Below are positions 1 through 10,884 of a stretch of DNA of 64,000 nucleotides, one piece after another. Position 1 is the first letter of the stretch. Every line of letters begins with the position of its first letter. The stretch comes from Apus apus (taxonomy: Eukaryota > Chordata > Aves > Apodiformes > Apodidae), in the NCBI RefSeq assembly GCF_020740795.1, contig NC_067282.1:127405132-127469131 (forward strand), read 5' to 3'. The notes under the pieces are model-generated. The model was given only the letters and a program-made list of their open reading frames with translations, was not told the origin of the DNA and did not search any database. The translations under genes were made by a program, and so were the position numbers.

Positions 1-615
1 AGTAAGTGAACAAGCTACTAGGGTCAGAGCGAGGAGATGCTCAGTAACTGGGAAAAGTACCTGAATGTGGGAAGCAGGAAATATGGGTAGCACAGGAACC
101 ATGGAGGAGAGAATTGGGAAGTTCAGGAGAAGATGGTGTGACCAGGAAACCCAGAAAGGCAGGAAGAGCATAGGAAGATCTGCATGTACTATACACAAAT
201 CTAGACACCCACTTGGGGTATCTCAGTTTTGGAGTGCTTACCTGGAGTTTGGCTTTTGTGAGAAAATACCACATACACATAATTTTGTGGCTGCTGCGAT
301 GCTAAGCACATCCTATCCAGCAAAGGAAGCCAGAGGGAATCCAAAGGGTGGCAAATGCTGACCCACAGCAAGGGGTGCATAAGACACCTGAGGAACTGTT
401 TCACTTGTTGAAGCTGCATTTCTGTGCTGCAGATTGACAGGTGCCTGACAGGAGCCTCCCAGGCTCTGGGAGATGATGTCCCTCCAGCTTCTGCAGTAGG
501 ATGAGAGCCCAGAATTAGGTGTCTTGCTGTGCTAGAGTCAGCAACAATTTTTCCCATGGATCTGTGAGGATTTTTTTGTGCAACTTGGAATTAGTGACCA
601 GTACAGTCTGGAAGA
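1..615. other. Intergenic DNA, nothing recognised
   Basis: Short open frames on both strands show no family motifs. No repeat tail or LTR end was recognised. Confidence 0.5.
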
Positions 616-1550
616 GGATCACGGAATCACAGAATACTCATGATTGGAAAGGACCACTGAGATCACCAAGTCCAACCATTAAAAAACCAAACCAAACCAG
701 ACAAACAAATAAACAAAAACCAACCAACCAACCAAAAAAACCCCAAACAAAACAAACAACAAAACAAACAAAAGATCCCCCACTCTCCAAAAAACCCCAC
801 AACACACAACCTTCAGTCTTGCCACTAGAGCAAGCCCTGAAGTTCCTCATCTACACGCTTCTTGAATACCTCCAAGGATGGTGGCTCCACCACTTTCCTG
901 GGCAGGCCATTCAGTAAAGAAATTCTTCGTAATATCCAACCTAAACCTCCCCTGCTGCAATTTCAGACCGTTTCCTGTGGTCCTGTCACTATTCACTTGG
1001 GAGTCCAACAGTAGTTGTAGAGGGCGACGAGGTCTCCCCTCAGCCTCCTCTTCTTCAGGCTGAACATCCCTAGTTCCCTCAGCTGCTCCTTGTATGATTT
1101 GATCTCTAGACTCTTCACCACTTGGTCGCTCTCCTCTGGACACGCTCCAGCACCTCAATGCTCTTCCTACAGTGAGGGGCCCAGAACTGCACACAGTACT
1201 TGAGGTGAGTGCCAAGTACAGGGGCATGATCACCTCTCTACTCCTGCTGGCCACACTATTCCTGATGCAGGCCAGGATGCCATGGGCCTTCTTGCCCACC
1301 TGGACACACTGCTGGCTCATGTTAAGCCAGCTGTCCACCAGCATCCTCAGGTCCTTCTCTGCCGGGCAGCTCTCCAGCTCCTCCTCCCCAGGCCTGCAGC
1401 ATTGCTTGGGGTTGTTGTGACCAAAATGCAGGACCTGGCACTTGGCCTTGTTGAATTTTATACAATTGGCCTTGGCCCATTGATCCAGCCTGTCCAGGTC
1501 CCTCTGTAGAGCCATCCTACCTTCTAGCAGATTGACACTCCCAACCAGTT
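616..1550 (-). mobile_element. CR1 LINE, 5'-truncated, reverse orientation
   Basis: The 3' end lies at the low coordinate, where CACGGAATCACAGAATAC is the reverse complement of the CR1 octamer tail. The - strand then reads back through the C-terminal part of CR1 ORF2: residues resembling RDLDRLDQWAKANCIKFNKA and a later GRFRLDITKNFF segment are visible at about 1515-900. An A/C-rich block at 676-790 (CAAA and CCAA units) interrupts the element about 60 bp from its 3' end, which is odd and suggests later simple-repeat expansion. Frameshifts break the coding region. The 5' limit is approximate. Confidence 0.85.
676..790 (+). repeat. A/C-rich simple repeat (CAAA/CCAA units) inside a CR1
   Basis: About 115 bp of imperfect AAAC, CCAA and AAAAACC units. 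It separates the CR1 3' tail from the remaining body of the element. A similar A/C-rich block occurs at 17810-17910 outside any CR1. Confidence 0.75.
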
Positions 1551-2680
1551 TGCTGTTGTTTGTAGGATGTGGTTATCTTGAACCATGGCACCTTGCCATA
1601 TCTGAGCTTGGAGATGTGAACATAGCCACTACCTCAAAGAAAAGCTTAGTGGCACCTTTTGGTGGCACTGATCTTGTGGTGTTGGCTTCAGACCTAACAG
1701 GCAAATTGCTCTGCGGGGTGTGTTATGGTATTGCTGTGTGGCCTTCTGGAGTGCTGCTTTGGGGTTCACTTCTTGCCCCTTCCTGATACGTCTGGATCCT
1801 CCTTGCCATTTCTCTCCCGTTCTGCAAGTTGTGTACCAAGGCAAGATGCTGCCCCAGCAAGATCCGCAGGGAGGCTGAAGGGTGGCAGCTGGCATTGCCT
1901 CTTAATATAGAAATGAGGGGTGTGGCTGCACGAGGCAGCGTGGTGCAGATCAGCTTGGGAACAGGCTGTGTGCTAAAAAGAGTTCAGTTGCAGATTGCAA
2001 AGGCTTATGGGGTTGATGCTGAGCCTGAGGAGCAGCCTAAGTACACGGAGAGAAACAGAGTGACTTCCTCAGGGCTTTCAGGAGCACGCACAGGCAGTCT
2101 ATAGCAGCCTGGGCACCTACACAGATGGACTCTGGCAGGAGGTGAGCCGAGCAAGTAGACATGGACTGATGGGACTGCAGCTCACATGGAGGTACCTCAG
2201 CTATCTGTCAACACTGTTAGCTCAGGTAATGTGAAGACCAGAGCTGTGGCAGCATGAAATGTCTGTGTGGGCTGGAAAACCATTCTGCAACCCATTGTGG
2301 AGCTCCACACTGTCTCTGCTGTGCTGCTTGAAGCTTGCTCATTTAAACCCAGTAAAGGATGAGCTCAATCACAGCAGTGATTGCAAAGCAAACATGTCCT
2401 GTATCCTGTTAAAAACCTCAGGACCTTTTCCATCCCTCCCAAATGCTGTTTTTAAAGGACTTCTCAATAGTTAACCGTGTGAATGAATAAATCATAATTA
2501 TGATGCAAATAAACATGTGAATGAATAATTAATTTTAATCATTGGATAAGGAATCTCAGCAAGAAGCATTTTACTATTACAAGGTAAACATTGATTCATT
2601 TTTTTCAATAAAAGGTATATTCTCCTGTGAAGTATTTTTCATCTGGTTGCCATATCTTAATTATGTATAAAATGAAAGAA
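1551..2680. other. Intergenic DNA, AT-rich toward the right
   Basis: No coding motif seen. From about 2480 to 2620 the sequence is very AT-rich with TAAT-core and TGCAAAT-like words, which could be homeodomain/POU sites or simply AT-rich DNA. Confidence 0.4.
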
Positions 2681-2681
2681 A

Positions 2682-2775
2682 AACAGGCTTCTTTGTGTGA
2701 CAGCCATCTTCATATAAATGAAAAAAAAAAAAAGTGCTTCCTTTTGCAACAGCCATCTTCAATGCAAATGAGAAA
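2682..2775 (+). repeat. Local tandem duplication (about 49 bp x 2) with paired GCCATCTT motifs
   Basis: Two adjacent units share a pattern of A-run, GGCTTC/TGCTTC, CAGCCATCTTC and AAATGA. The GCCATCTT word sits at 2703-2710 and 2752-2759, 49 bp apart. GCCATCTT is the reverse complement of the AAGATGGC core bound by YY1. The duplication is direct observation; any regulatory role is inference. Confidence 0.6.
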
Positions 2776-3469
2776 AAGAAAAGGTTTAAGTGACATTTAA
2801 ATCATATTCAGCCCCTTCATGAGGACAGAGCCAAATAATGCAGCTGTAGTCAGATGGTCAAAATGTCCAGGGCTTGAAGGATCTGAATATTGCCAGCTAG
2901 CTAGAGAGTAATTGGGAGGAATGGTAAAGAGGGGAATATTTTCTTCTAGAGCTATGCTACTAAGAGGTACCGTAGGCTAAAGCATGTGGCTTGCAGCCAG
3001 CAGAAGCATCAGATACTACGATGATAAAGCCTGCTTAATAATATTTAGCTCCGACAAAGGGCTTTCAAGGGAAAGACAGGCTTTTGTCCTGGAAAGGCTG
3101 GAAGCAGCTTCACCTGTTAGCCTAATTTGCGGAGGGAGAAAGTGCACTGGCAGGAGTTTCTTTAAGCTTGCAGATGCCAAGCATGACATGGATGGAGCAA
3201 GCCACAGGTTTCTTAAGGCAAAGGAGCTGGAAGTCTGACTGCCTGTAAAATGTATTGTTGGATTCCAGGCAGGCTAAGTGCTGACTGCGTGGTGGTAAAC
3301 AAAGAAATGAGCAAGCTCATCTGTTTGGTACCTGGGAGAGGGGACAAACTCCATCCGGATGAGAGGAGAGAAACCGTATTTACCTTTGCCTCTCCCCATT
3401 ACCTGTCTCTTTCCCCAGTTGCACTGTTAACTGTGTGACAGGTCATCTCCATCTGTGGATGGTTCGATG
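2776..3469. other. Unique sequence immediately upstream of the KCNA6 CpG island
   Basis: No repeat or coding motif recognised. It may hold upstream regulatory sequence or an untranslated exon of KCNA6, but no splice donor could be assigned. Confidence 0.4.
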
Positions 3470-3822
3470 CCACTGTCGCGCTTGCATCATGGCGATGACA
3501 TTTATAGATGGAGGTCTGCGAACCACAGGCACGGAGTGACTGGCTCAAGGTCAACTACAGCCTGCGGCAGGGACAGGAACAACGCCGAGGTCTCCCGGGT
3601 CCCGCGGCCGAGTTCTGCGGACTGACCCGAGCTGCTGGTGCTCGGAAGTGCCCGTCACGGTTTCTACTGAAGGGCCAGGGGCAGGTTTTCACGGTGCAGA
3701 GGTGGGGAAAGGACGGCGTGGGGCGGTGCCAGCCCTTGGGTACGCTGTGGCGAAGCGCCTGGCCGGAGAGCTGAAGCCCGCAGCGGGGTGCTCCGGAGGG
3801 TCCCCCCCGAAAACCTTGGACT

Positions 3823-3871
3823 GGGGCTGCTGGGGGGGAGGGCGGGGGGCTGCGGGGTGGGGGTGGGGGGG
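3823..3871 (+). promoter_or_regulatory. Dense G-tract cluster, potential G-quadruplex
   Basis: Seven runs of three to seven G lie within 49 bases on the + strand, separated by loops of one to five bases, about 480 bp upstream of the KCNA6 start codon. The pattern satisfies the usual G3+N1-7 rule several times over. Whether it folds or regulates KCNA6 is inference. Confidence 0.6.
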
Positions 3872-3949
3872 CGCGGTGAGCACCAGCCTCCGCGCACGGG
3901 TGCGGATGCGTGTGCCTCGCTGTGTGGGTGCGGAGCTCTGTCCGTGCCG

Positions 3950-4135
3950 GTGCTGCCTGTCTCTGCCTCTGTCTGTCTTTCTGTATCAACGCGTGTCTCT
4001 GCTCAAGGGTGCGTGTCTCCGCGCGCGTCTGTGTGTGCCTGCGAGTACCTCCCTCTGTGCCTGTGTGCTCCTGCACCTCCCTCTCCTCCTTGCCCGCTTC
4101 CCGTGTCTGTGCGTCTGCCTGTCTGTGTGTGCGAG
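3950..4135 (+). repeat. Pyrimidine-rich low-complexity tract (TGTCTSTG-like)
   Basis: Imperfect repeats of TGTCT, TGCCTG and GTGTG units fill this stretch between the G-tract cluster and the KCNA6 start. It keeps several reading frames open and explains the long apparent ORFs upstream of KCNA6. It could be 5' UTR or promoter; no protein match was recognised in any frame. Confidence 0.5.
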
Positions 4136-4353
4136 CGCGGCGAGAAGGGCAGAGCTGGGCGCTCGGTGCAGGAGCAGGCTGCCCCGCCGTGGGGCAGAGC
4201 AGCCCGGAGCCGGGGCCGGGGCCGGAGCCGCCGGGCGAGCGTGGCCGCCCCGAGGCGCAACAGGCGGGGCGCGGGGCTGGCGGGTGCCGGGGCGCTGAGG
4301 GCGAGGGGGCGAGGCGGTGCGGGCGGCGGCAGCGGCGGGGCAGAGCGGGCAGG

Positions 4354-5907
4354 ATGCGGGCGGAGGAGCCGCTGGCGCTGGCTGCCCCGCGGGCGGGCGG
4401 CGGGGGCGAGGCGGAGGCGGCTGGCGAGGAGCGGAGCGGCGGCAGCTGCTGCAGCAGCGAGCGGCTGGTGATCAACATCTCCGGGCTGCGGTTCGAGACG
4501 CAGCTGCGGACCCTCTCCATCTTCCCCGACACGCTTCTCGGGGATCCCAGCCGCCGGGTGCGCTACTTCGACCCGCTCCGCAACGAGTACTTCTTCGACC
4601 GGAACCGGCCCAGCTTCGACGCCATCCTCTACTACTACCAGTCCGGGGGGAGGCTCCGCCGGCCGGTCCATGTGCCCCTCGACATCTTCCTGGAGGAGAT
4701 CCGCTTCTACCAGCTGGGCCAGGAGGCCATCGAGACCTTCCGAGAGGACGAGGGCTTCATTCAAGAGGAGGAGAAGCCCCTGCCCCAGCACCACTTCCAG
4801 CGCCAGGTCTGGCTGCTCTTTGAGTACCCTGAGAGCTCCGGGCCAGCCCGGGCCATCGCCATCGTCTCTGTGCTGGTCATCCTCATCTCCATCGTCATCT
4901 TCTGCCTGGAGACCCTGCCTGAGTTTCGCCAGGAGCCCAAGGGTGCCCAGCCCAGCTTCGGGGAGGCAGTGCCGCACGGTGACGAGACGCTGCTGCTGCC
5001 ACCACCGCTGCCGAGCGGGACCCCACCACCTCTGCATCCTGCCACCAGTGCTGGTCCCTTCTTCACTGACCCCTTCTTCCTTATTGAGACCCTGTGCATC
5101 ATCTGGTTCTCCTTTGAGCTCCTTGTCCGCTTCTTCGCCTGCCCCAGCAAGCCTGAGTTCTCCCGCAACATCATGAACATCATCGATATCGTGGCCATCA
5201 TCCCTTACTTCATCACCCTGGGCACCGAGCTGGCCCAGCAGCAGCAGCAGAAGCAGCAGCCTGGGAGCAGCAGCAACAACGGGGGCCAGCAGCAAGCCAT
5301 GTCCCTGGCCATCCTCAGAGTCATCCGCCTGGTCAGGGTCTTCAGGATCTTCAAGCTCTCCAGGCACTCCAAGGGGCTACAGATCTTAGGGAAGACTCTC
5401 CAGGCCAGCATGAGGGAGCTGGGCCTCCTCATATTCTTCCTCTTCATCGGGGTGATCCTGTTCTCCAGTGCTGTCTACTTTGCAGAGACTGATGACCCCG
5501 ACTCCCTGTTCACTAGCATCCCTGATGCTTTCTGGTGGGCAGTGGTGTCCATGACCACTGTGGGCTATGGGGACATGTACCCCATGACAATTGGTGGCAA
5601 GATTGTGGGGTCCTTGTGTGCCATCGCAGGAGTTCTCACCATTGCTCTTCCTGTCCCTGTCATCGTGTCCAACTTCAACTACTTCTACCACCGAGAGACT
5701 GACCATGAAGAGCAGTGCCAATACACCCACGTCACCTGCGGCCAGCAGCAATCACCCTTCTCGGAGCCCAAGAAGGGGGACAGTAATCAGTCTCTCAGCA
5801 AATCTGAATTCCTGGAAGCAGAAGACCTGGAGTCCATGAAATATTCCAACTTCATTCCTCCCAACAGCCAGGGTTATAAGGAGAAGAAAATGCTGACAGA
5901 GGTGTGA
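4354..5907 (+). CDS. KCNA6: Voltage-gated potassium channel Kv1.6 (Shaker family), complete single coding exon
   Basis: Encodes 517 residues, close to the mammalian length of about 529. Seen in the translation: N-terminal T1 tetramerisation domain from about residue 38 (starting [14 protein letters not shown]) to 130; S1 about 166-187; S2 241-262; S3 273-292; S4 voltage sensor 320-337 with R322, R325, R328, R331 and K334 at three-residue spacing; S5 358-379; selectivity filter TVGYGD 402-407; S6 417-440 with the PVP gating kink at 433-435; C-terminal PDZ ligand LTEV. The MLTEV end and the MRxEE-type start point to Kv1.6 rather than Kv1.1-1.5. Family role: delayed-rectifier K+ efflux as Kv1 homo- or heterotetramers in neuronal membranes. 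Y409 just after the filter is the position linked to external TEA sensitivity. The ATG at 4354 is the first in-frame ATG and has A at -3; the frame stays open upstream only through non-ATG codons. No NxS/T site lies in the S1-S2 loop, and a Gln-rich run fills the S3-S4 loop (about 293-317). No other gene is adjacent. Confidence 0.97.
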   Translation: MRAEEPLALAAPRAGGGGEAEAAGEERSGGSCCSSERLVINISGLRFETQLRTLSIFPDTLLGDPSRRVRYFDPLRNEYFFDRNRPSFDAILYYYQSGGRLRRPVHVPLDIFLEEIRFYQLGQEAIETFREDEGFIQEEEKPLPQHHFQRQVWLLFEYPESSGPARAIAIVSVLVILISIVIFCLETLPEFRQEPKGAQPSFGEAVPHGDETLLLPPPLPSGTPPPLHPATSAGPFFTDPFFLIETLCIIWFSFELLVRFFACPSKPEFSRNIMNIIDIVAIIPYFITLGTELAQQQQQKQQPGSSSNNGGQQQAMSLAILRVIRLVRVFRIFKLSRHSKGLQILGKTLQASMRELGLLIFFLFIGVILFSSAVYFAETDDPDSLFTSIPDAFWWAVVSMTTVGYGDMYPMTIGGKIVGSLCAIAGVLTIALPVPVIVSNFNYFYHRETDHEEQCQYTHVTCGQQQSPFSEPKKGDSNQSLSKSEFLEAEDLESMKYSNFIPPNSQGYKEKKMLTEV

Positions 5908-8900
5908 CCAGTCCTGGTTCCAAACACAGAGCTGCAGGCTGCTGCACAGCCCTCTTCCTACTAGCAGCTGGATCTGTTCAGCATTTATGTGCCACACTGT
6001 GAATCGTGATACCGTAAACAGAATTGTGGTGATAATGGGCTCTTCTGTCCAGATTTGCTGTTTCTCATTACCATATGCAGCCAGAAATGTTCTTGCTTTA
6101 ATCTGTGGAGTGGTAGCTGTTATCCCCTACTCCCTCATGATTTTTTTTTCTGTCTTTGAAGACTGCTTTAATCCAATATTTGCTCTGAAACCTAGCCTTT
6201 CTATTCCACTAGTAGAGAAGCCCTTGCCACTACTTCAGCGGGAGGATTCAGCAGGGAGTAAAGAGTTAAAGGGGCTGTAAACATCTGGCTCAAGCTGTGC
6301 CCTTAGTTCCTCTGCCATCAAAGCGCCCTTAGCTGTGGGATCAGTCATGCCTGCCATGCCATTGCCTTTGAATAATGGAAATGCTGTAGCCAGCATCACA
6401 GTGAGTTTGCAGCTGTAGGGGAAAGTCAGCAAAGCAAACGCCTGCCTTCTTTGCAACCCTTGGCATGCTAAAGATCTGCTTGGTTTGTGTTTCAAAAGAG
6501 GTGCATAGACTGAAAAGTTCTTCGCTACTTGTGACTGTATTACCATTTATCAAAAACAGGCTTATAGAAGTCAAAAGCCTTGGTGAAGATTATCTGTGTT
6601 TTGAGCTTATTTCAGCCTTGTTTATATCAGTACCCTGATGTTAATTGGCTTTTATAGTACCAATTTAATCTTCATAGTGGTAAGTGCCTTCTGATGCAAG
6701 GCATGTTTGAGCAAATTCATTATCTCTGCAGTTTATCTTCACACAATAGTGTTTAATGAGACGTACTTTATGCTTCAGATATTCAGTTCTGTATTCAGGC
6801 ATGTGAGAGCAATTGACTCCGCTGTGTTTTTATTGAAGTGTTTATAGTTGAGGGAAGTTTGCATGTTGGTATTTTGTTAACGTTGCTAAAAACCCCTGAC
6901 TACAGGCAGCTGCACTTGCACTGTCTGAAGACTGCACTGCCAGGCATAAATTGCCCCAGGGTAAGTGTGTCAACATATGAGATTTAGATTGACATGGATA
7001 CAAAATTCCCTAAACCATCTGCACAGACCCAACAGCATACCCTTGACCTTTCAAATAAGGACAGAAACAGCTAGCCTTGAAGAGGTGCTTTTGTTGTATT
7101 ACTGAAGTAGCCAGTTCTTGGTATTTCATGGGTAGGAGGCACAGCAACGTCTTTTGCGAGCACTAGGTTTTATGAGAGCATCTTATGCAGTAATGCAAAG
7201 TGCATAGCTTGGCCTGCAGTACCAGGTTTGCCAAGAGATCAGATATTCACACCTTGAGATGCACATTTTACTTCCCAGATTTCCCTTTTTAATCAGCTCT
7301 GCCTTACATCTAACTTCAAAATGTTTCAAGTGCTGCCAGTGGGTGAGAAAGGGAAATGGATGCTCTGAGATTTGATTGACAAGTTTTCCTGCACGGAGAA
7401 ATCTTTCTTGTTTTAGATCTTAAGTGTATGTTTTGCAATCACATGTGTGCACGTGTATGAAAGCAAAGGCAGCCATTAATGCCTTGTGTCATACTGAATG
7501 ATATGCATATTAGAATGTACTACATATTGCATGTGACAAATGTAATACATAAACCAGACATAATATCAAGATGCAAAATATATAGAATACACTTTATGTG
7601 TAAGTACATATCTTATACTTTTCAACCGTGAGGCTAAGAATGCTAAAGGCATATAGTCAGAACTGGCTATAGTACTGCTTGTGAGGGGGGATCTGTTTGC
7701 ATCTTTGCTACTCTGCTTGTTTCTCATTGTCTTGAGATCTGGCCCCATGCCTAGAGTGCTTTTTATTGTAGCCTCTCTCCATCTGGGCTGTGATCATACA
7801 GTAGAAGTTGTTTGTGTAAATCCTAACTGCTGTATTTCTCCAGAGTCCTGTTGTCTCCTCAAAGGTTTGTAATGTGCAGGGATCTCCCTTGGGGTTGGCA
7901 CACACGCATTATACTAAATCCTCTCTGTTCTCTTTCTCTCACTGAAATCAGTAGCAAAATGCTAGTTGTCTCTGTTTCTGCAGGTCAGTCAGAGAGACCC
8001 AAGGGTGATGAGGTGAGGAGGGATGTATAGCTGAGAGGAGTTTGCCTGAATACATAGGTGCCTGGTTCCTCTTTGGTTTGTCAGGACTGAGACAAAGGTC
8101 TGTGAAGGTCTGGGTGGTGAGAGCCATTCTGAATCCTTTGAAGCATGAAAGCAGCTGGTGGGAAATCCTGGTGAATAAGTGGAACTGAGGAAGGATCAAC
8201 ATAGTGGCATCTCTGTTGCTTTTGTGTTAAAAGTTGTCTCAGACATTGATTTACTTTAGTAGAGTGCTGTTGCTGTTCTTAGTTGTGTTTCAGGGTCACT
8301 AGAATGAAATATTTTCTGTGAATGCAAGACAGTGACTCTTCTTCCATTTTTTTGGTTGCTTTGATAGATGCACTAGAAACCAGCAAAAGAACCTGCTATT
8401 TAAGAGAAATGTTTCTAGGTTGCTGCTGTCTCCTAGCAGAAAGCCCGTGTTGGTTTATTTTATGCCTAACTGTATCAGGTGATGAAAGTTTTCCCAAAGT
8501 AGGATATAAAAAACTCAGGTTAAGCACAAGTTCAGGAGGCAGCGTGAGGCACACTGAGCCTACGTCAGAAAATTCCCGTTCTTGCTTCTTTCCTTGGGCC
8601 TGACCCTGTTGCCCCTGCCAGGCAGGAGCCCTTCCTGCTCAGAACAGGTTGTTCTCCCAACCAGTGTGACAGACGGCTGGGCACGGAGAAGAAAAATGTG
8701 AAACAAATTACTGGCAGCATAATCCCAGTGTGTCCTGTAAAGATGCTCTTCTAAAGAGATTTCCTGCTCTCAGGTGAAATTCAGCAGCAAGTTTCTAGCT
8801 AGAGTGTTGTCTGCACACAGACCTGCATGCATTCACACGCATATACCAAACAAAGAGGAAACTTTGTTGCAAACAGACAGCTTGGTGCAGTTTTTTTGCA

Positions 8901-9118
8901 ACCCACAATTTTCAGTTCTGAGAAGAGAGTGCAAATGAAAATGTGTGAAGTGGGAGTGGCATTTGCTCCCTGGGTTTTCTGTGTAAGAGCTAAACGAAAT
9001 TCAGAAAGCCAATAGAAGACTGGAAAATAACCTAGGGACTTCCATTTGGGCATGCAACTCCTTCTCTAAGCATCTCCTGAAAAGCAAGATAGTCAAGTCC
9101 CGGTTACCAAAAATACTG

Positions 9119-9124
9119 TATTAA
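9119..9124 (+). terminator. Candidate poly(A) signal ATTAAA for KCNA6
   Basis: This is the first poly(A)-signal hexamer noticed downstream of the KCNA6 stop, 3.2 kb away. A canonical AATAAA follows at 10879. Long 3' UTRs are usual for Kv1 genes, but neither site can be confirmed from sequence alone. Confidence 0.2.
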
Positions 9125-10878
9125 AGAACCTCTGGAATCTGACATTTTTATTAAGGAGCCTTTGAATTTCTTTCAAGTGATTCAAGTGCCCCAGTGGCAC
9201 CCATGCCATTGACTTTACAGAGGGCTCATGTTGCCAAATCACAGAGATGCTTTCAAAAATCTTACCTCAGGTGTTCAGCTCTTATCACTCACTCTTGGAT
9301 GTTTGAAATACAAATCTGTCTGTCTGTTCAGCTGTTTCCTTTTGAAGGCAGAGCACATCCTTGTGAAGCCAAGTAGGCACCTCCAGGGACCTGTTTCCAT
9401 AACAACGTCCCAGACTGTTTCTCTCCAGCCTGTGACTTTGACTACTAGCAAAAGCACTCGTTGAATATTTTCAGCTCTCAGATATTAGTACCTTACCTTT
9501 ACACCTGTTTTCTTACTGAAGATAATTCCATCACCTTATACCATGTACAACTGTCCTGTCCAATTTCAGACAGTTACCATAATTTGAAAGCAGAGAGCAC
9601 AATCCAGGAGATTGGGAAAAAATGTCGTCCCTATATTCTTGCATACAGGGAGGTGGGGAGTGTGTGAAAGACAATCCGAGCACTCACAGTCAAGGAGCTG
9701 AGGGGCAACTGGCCTGTGAATGTAGAGAGTCATCTGGGTGCCCAATGACCAGGAATACAAGTTAAAGCATTGCATTAGAAAAAACAGGAACTCCTTTTTT
9801 TTGACAATCTCACTAGAAAATAGTTTTTCTGTGGAAGAGACTCTTGCTCCTTCCTGACCCCTTGGTTGTTCTGTGATAATCAGTTTCTCAGATAATTTTC
9901 CCACAGGATGTTTTGCACCAAAACAGGAGAGGGCAGAAGTCATCTTGTTTGGAGGTAGGGAAGGAAATAAGGAAGAATTGTACTGAGGACACCTTCTTTT
10001 ATCCACAACTCATCAGCCACTGTAAGCATCAAAAGCATGAAGAGCTGTTTTGCGATATTTCAAAGTCTACATTACTGGTGGAGTTCTGCCCTTACCTCCA
10101 AGATGAAATTCCTACTCTGCTCCTGTTTGGAAAGTGTTGCCATTTGGGATTTGTGAGCAATTTTCTGTTTGGGCCCTGTTCTGGATCCAGTTTTCATGGA
10201 TAAAAATTCACTGCTAGAGCAGCTGTGGGGGTGACAGTGACTGGACTTGGTGTTCTCTCCTAGGCTCTCCAGCATAGAGAGATCCCTTTGGGGATAAAGA
10301 AGAATGAGTATAAGGGAAATTCAGGGCAGCAAGGGACAAGGTAAGGACTGAAGTATCTTCATACTGGATGGAGAGAAGAGCATCAACACTAAAAGCAAAG
10401 GGACAAACAGCACCAGTGGCTGCTGCTATAGCACAAGAAGGTAAGGTTTCTTTTTCTTCTGTGAAATTAACAACAATGCACTTCTTGCTATTAACAAGGA
10501 AGGGTTTCCTAATTAAGCTTTGCAGCCTAAAGGGAGAATCTGTTTCTAGGTGAAAAAAGACAGTTATAAACTACAGAAATATAGTATGAGCTAGATCTTC
10601 ACCATCTGCTGATTCAAGTTGGCAAAACTCCACGGAGTACAACTACCTTGGTTTATATTAGGCTTAAACTTCAATCTTCTGCATCAAGTCAAAACTATTG
10701 TTTTGACTATTTGTCACTATTTTCACTATTTGTTAAAATGCTTTTTTTTTTGTTTGTTCTTCTCTTGAGGTCCTGTTTACATCAGGGAAAGATCTGCAGA
10801 TTACAGCAGCAGTTAACCACAGCTTTCCCAGAAGCTCTCATCTATCTTGAGTGCAAGTAAGTCCACCAAATTCAGCAA

Positions 10879-10884
10879 AATAAA
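10879..10884 (+). terminator. Candidate canonical poly(A) signal AATAAA
   Basis: First canonical AATAAA noticed downstream of KCNA6, 5 kb past the stop codon. It would imply an unusually long 3' UTR or belong to no transcript. Listed only as an alternative to the ATTAAA at 9119. Confidence 0.15.

Larger units (their letters stand above)
3470..4750. promoter_or_regulatory. CpG island spanning the KCNA6 promoter/5' UTR and start of the CDS
   Basis: G+C content and CpG frequency rise sharply at about 3470 and stay high into the T1-coding part of KCNA6, while flanking DNA is AT-rich and CpG-poor. CpG islands at the 5' end of Kv1 genes are common. No TATA box or splice acceptor could be placed with confidence, so the transcription start and any upstream non-coding exon remain unknown. 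Several out-of-frame upstream ATGs (for example at 3906) would act as uORFs if transcribed. Confidence 0.7.

Noticed and set aside
3648..4471. Other + strand frames of 216 and 227 codons upstream of and overlapping KCNA6
   Set aside because: Cys/Val/Gly-rich translations of the same low-complexity island; they end inside or just before KCNA6 in the wrong frame.
3555..4532. 325-codon open frame on the - strand over the CpG island
   Set aside because: Ser/Pro/Arg/Ala-rich low-complexity translation of GC-rich and TGTCT-repeat DNA; no domain visible and overlaps the KCNA6 start.
4003..5367. 454-codon open frame on the - strand opposite KCNA6
   Set aside because: It is antisense to the conserved channel coding sequence, is Leu/Asp/Glu-rich as expected from the reverse complement of GC-rich codons, and has no family motif.
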